Origin: Trema orientale
Lineage: Eukaryota > Streptophyta > Magnoliopsida > Rosales > Cannabaceae
Reading direction: 5' to 3'
NCBI GenBank assembly: GCA_002914845.1
Contig: JXTC01000471.1
Coordinates: forward strand, 1 to 64,000
Length of the DNA stretch: 64,000 nt
Shown: positions 60,501 through 64,000 of the stretch, piece by piece
Numbering within the stretch: the stretch's first letter is position 1
How the letters are laid out: each line of letters starts with the position of its first letter
Translations under genes and position numbers: made by a program
Notes under the pieces: model-generated
The model's database searches: none
Told to the model about the DNA's origin: nothing
Seen by the model: the letters and a program-made list of their open reading frames with translations, nothing else

Positions 60501-61970
60501 TCACCTTAAGTTTTGCTATGCTCTTGTTTATATTAAGTCATTTCAAGTGTTTTTCTTGTTGTTTTGATATTTTATGTGTTTGTGTATATATGAAAGTAAA
60601 ATAAAGGTGTTTGATATGAATTAAGGTGAATTTGTACCTCCCAAATAGGTTTTTCAAACCATTAGAATTGAAGTTGAATCCGATACGGTCATAATGCAAT
60701 GAAAATAGGGTAATTCGGAGCTCAAACGAAGAAATTGTGCATCCAAAATCAACTTTTTGATGATCCAAAGGTCCAGATTCGGCCTGCTTTAGGTTTGCAT
60801 GAGCCACTATTTTAAAACCCTATCTTTGGGGTTAAAAGAGGTATATCGGGATAGAGAAAAAGACAGGGAGGCAGCCATAGAAGGAGAAGAAGAGGACAAA
60901 GAAGAAGATGAAGATATAGTCCATCAACTCTATTTCTTGATTTCCTTCCCAATATCAACACCATAGTTTATTCTTAGCTTCTTTTCTCTATTTTCTTGTG
61001 AGTTTTTCTTTGTATTTTCTATATTTAGATAGTAGTATAGTTGAGAGCAAATTCTAGAGAGACAATTCAAGAGAGCGAGAACCATGCTTGGAGGAGGAGC
61101 TTGACAACCTCTATGAATACCTTCAAACTTTTCTAAGGGGGAATTCCTTAACTTTTCTCTCTTTGATTTTATATTTCTTGAATTCATTGGATTATAATAT
61201 TATTGTTCTCAATTTATATTATGAACTAAATCTTTCTTTGTCTAGTTTTACTATGTGAACTAGCCTTATCTCTTTTGTTTGTTTATTTCTCTCTTCTTTT
61301 ATTAATCTAATCCATTATTGAGTTATTTATTTTATCTTATGCTTATTACTTCTATTTAATTAATTACTAAATAGATTGTTAAGTGAAACCTTTATGAGCT
61401 TCGGAAGGAGAATTTAGATTTGGACATAGGTAAAATAACATAAGATCACCTAATGTGGGGTGAGTTTGCATAAGATAGGAATATACCTATGTGACTTATG
61501 CAACCTTTGTGTGAAAATAACTAAACTTAATGAATCTAGTTAATTTATGTTATGAGTAACATATTAGATTGTCTAGATATTTTTACTTATGTCTTGGAAA
61601 GGAATTTGTGAATATATTTGAATTCTCAGTTAATAACTCTAATAGATTAATTAATTTAAGAGAGAAATTGGGAGATTATGTGTTTAAAGTATGGTGGAGA
61701 AATTAGTAAATCTAGACTTTTTTCTTATTGTTTATCTTTTATTCATTTTGCATGCTAGTTTAGTTGCTTTATTTTATTTCTCTAAAACTATATTTCGGTT
61801 GTTTGGATAAAGTTAGGATTGATCAATTTTATTACTTAGCTTAGACTTAGTAATCAATCTCCATGGGTTCGACACTCTAACTTCTAAATCTATATTACTT
61901 ATGACCGTGTGCACTTGCATGTGAGTGTGTGAGTATAATTTATAGTTATACATTCCAGCCAACAAGTTTT

Positions 61971-61988
61971 TGATGCCGTTGTTGGGGA
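61971..61988 (+). other. tRNA-Asp-type primer-binding site
   Basis: TGATGCCGTTGTTGGGGA, preceded by AGTTTT after the LTR end ...CCAACA, corresponds to TGGCGCCGTTGCCGGGGA of Athila/Tat elements with three C/G-to-T/A type changes. Confidence 0.8.
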
Positions 61989-62079
61989 TTGAAATACTAA
62001 TTCTTATTAATATTAATACCAATCGATTCTAGTTTCAATTCAAACTTTTCATTTATTTATTTTTTTCTTAGGTGTTTTT

Positions 62080-62960
62080 CGATGGCATATTATAGTTATT
62101 ATGGAGATGGTGACATGATGGATATCGATCAATAATGGCAAGAATCTCTCATGGCTTTGAATACTTAATTGAGCGAATTGAGCAAAAAAATAAAAATTAT
62201 GGAGTTGACAACACAAGTGAGTGGATTAACTAAGAGAATTGATGCCTTTAGTGCACAAGCTTCCCAAAGAACATTTGTGAATTACCAATTATATGGAAGA
62301 AGCCACCCAAGAGAGGGATGCCCATACAACTTGTAACTGGTACACTTTGTTGCTAATGGCCATGTACAACATAGTTACCCGCACTCAAATTTCTACAATC
62401 CGGGTTGGGAGGTATACGATGATTACTCTTGGTGCAACAGTCAAGGCCCACCACTGGATTTCCACAACGAGCCTATGTTCACATCGGAGTTTTCTCATCA
62501 ACCACCTATACAAGAAGAGAAGCCATCATTGGAGGTACTTGAGCATTACATAAGAAGAATAGATGCATTTCCCAAAGCAAGAGGAAAAGCCCCATAGAAG
62601 ATTTAATTATGCAACAATTGCAAAGAATGGATATATTTCTCCAAGAGCAAGATGTCTCAATCTGAAATCTTGAATATCAAGTAGGCCATCTTGCTACAAT
62701 CATCAACTATCCTGAAGGCACTTTTCATGGCATTACCGATTCAACTCCGGAGGAGAATTTTTGCACCCTTACAACTTGTAGTGGTTTGTATGATGATAAG
62801 TTGATTTTTGAGCTTCAAGAAGAAGAGAGAGATGGGAGAAATACCACCATGTACTGTGATGTAGAGAATCATGTAAACATCAACACCATATCCTATGAAG
62901 AAAATGCAATCTCAAGGCTACCATTGATGAGAAAACTTTGAATTAAAAACCTAGGAGAGG
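62080..62960 (+). pseudogene. Athila-like gag remnant
   Basis: Reading across stops and frame changes gives MAYYSYYGDGDMMDID at 62082, a coiled-coil-like TTQVSGLTKRIDAFSAQ, the hallmark NFYNPGWEVYDDYSW (near 62385), and NLEYQVGHLATIINYPEGTF with TPEENFCTLTTCSGL (near 62665-62790). These correspond to the YNPGW, NLE-Q-G-A and TLRSGK blocks of Athila/Tat gag proteins. Several TAA/TGA codons and one or more frame changes break it. Confidence 0.7.
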
Positions 62961-64000
62961 AATTTTCTTGTCCACAACCACTAAATCAACAATTTCTAAC
63001 AAGTAGACTATTGATAACTCATTCTCACCATTTCTTCTCTCATAATTATAGATATGAAGTGTTACATTTTAAAGCTAAGAGCCCGAAAGACCACATCTAT
63101 ACATTGGAATGGTCAATCGATGATATTAAGGGTAGACCTTAATTGGTCTCAACTTGTGGATAAGCCACAAATGAAAAGTCAGGCCAAAGACTTTAATTCA
63201 AGAGCTTCTTGGGAGGTAACCTAAGTATTTCTATTTATTTTGGTGTGTTGAGCAATCCAAGGAATTGGTACCACTTCAAAAAGATTAAACTTCATGGTTA
63301 TGTGCCAACGAGAGGAGTATCCCTAAAATCATTCTTTTGCTCTTTCATTTTCGAATATTTTACATGCTAAGTTTGGGGGAGGGAATAAACCTTGTTGGAT
63401 TGTACTAGTGTTTGTTTATTTGTTGCTATGTATTTGTTTTCTTAGTTGTGTGATTGCGTATTTAAATAAATAGAGATATTTTATACTTTCTTTGATGATT
63501 ATTGTGTTCTAATGTCAAGAACTTGAGGCGAATTTGTACATAACTTGTTGAAAAATGTGGAATTAGCTTAGTCTTATAGATAATTCTTGTGTTAGTTCTA
63601 TTTTGATTGTGAAAGACTATAGTGAGTACAATGCCTTGATCTTTGATTTATGTGTGAATCTAGAGAATGTTTATATGAATATGACATTTTTATATCTCAC
63701 AAGTACTAGAATTTACTTGATAATCTATTGAGGCGAAATCCTAGATAGCATTTTACCAAGGAAAGGGTTTAGGTAATCTTTGGACCGTTTCTTTTCAAAC
63801 TAACCATGATATATTTTATCCCTAGTATACCCATTTTGAGCCTTATAAAGCCTTTTTTTCTTTAGCCACATACATATTAGCCTAACTTAAAATAATATCA
63901 TTCAACTTTTATCCTTTGAGTATGTTGATTGTCTTTATTGAATTATTTTGAATGATGTTATGTTATGGGAGGATGGGTGGAGTGAGATTGTAGAAAGAAA

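Larger units (their letters stand above)
60530..64000 (+). mobile_element. Athila/Tat-like gypsy derivative lacking pol, runs off the window
   Basis: An LTR ending at about 61964, a tRNA-Asp-type primer-binding site, a decayed gag, an apparent jump to the extreme end of the integrase region, and CTAAGTTTGGGGGAGGG (63367-63383), the purine-rich motif that follows pol in these elements, appear in order. Reverse transcriptase and the integrase core are absent, so it is a large internal deletion derivative. The LTR start is uncertain (about 60.5-60.8 kb), and the 3' LTR is not in the window. Confidence 0.7.

Noticed and set aside
1..64000. CRISPR arrays, bacterial-type operons or defence systems
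   Set aside because: The sequence is plant nuclear DNA. The tandem repeats present are minisatellites or transposon parts, without regular unique spacers.

Overview
This is nuclear DNA from a flowering plant, most likely a eudicot. It is AT-rich, has intron-rich genes with plant-type splice sites, two plastid-targeted proteins of plant families, and many Ty1/copia and Ty3/gypsy retrotransposons and MITEs. The run of N at 42586-42940 shows it comes from a draft assembly. The species cannot be named from the sequence alone. All reading was by eye, so percentages and domain limits are approximate.

Only two host genes are supported. The first (5774-10852, +, six coding exons, 250 aa) encodes a fibrillin / plastid-lipid-associated protein of the FBN3 (PAP4) type. 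The second (about 23341-29697, +, seven coding exons, 399 aa) encodes a patatin-like phospholipase of the adiponutrin type with a probable plastid transit peptide. Both appear intact, and both carry young repeats in introns or flanks.

Layout. 1-4560: LTR-derived sequence with a nested MITE. 4561-5773: a GC-rich patch, then the first gene's upstream region. 5774-10852: fibrillin gene with two SINE-like insertions in intron 1 and a 48-bp duplication across one 5' splice site. 11509-11858: a solo gypsy LTR. 12999-19041: a MITE-like element, a copia reverse-transcriptase remnant, copia LTRs and several MITEs. 19051-19885: a tandem array with a 407-bp MITE inside it. 21359-23168: MITEs, the last just upstream of the second gene's TATA box. 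23341-29697: patatin-like gene with an intronic minisatellite and an intronic solo LTR. 33690-41315: a decayed gypsy element split by a younger 5.96-kb gypsy element with a perfect CAATG target duplication. 43415-44376: an hAT-like element carrying a second 407-bp MITE. About 44450-48620: a probable Mutator-like element with a transposase remnant and a gene-like fragment. About 49100-53660: apparently head-to-head gypsy LTR sequences. 53963-58677: a complete but disabled copia element on the minus strand. 59341-64000: another LTR copy, then an Athila/Tat-like derivative that runs off the window.

The best-supported structures are the nested insertions whose target-site duplications can be read directly. 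Three related gypsy LTR insertions (two solo LTRs and one full element) and seven copies of two MITE families with 9-bp duplications record the transposition history around the two genes. No new enzymatic or defence system was found. The most unusual functional candidate is the duplicated splice donor in the fibrillin gene, where use of the second donor would bring in an in-frame stop.
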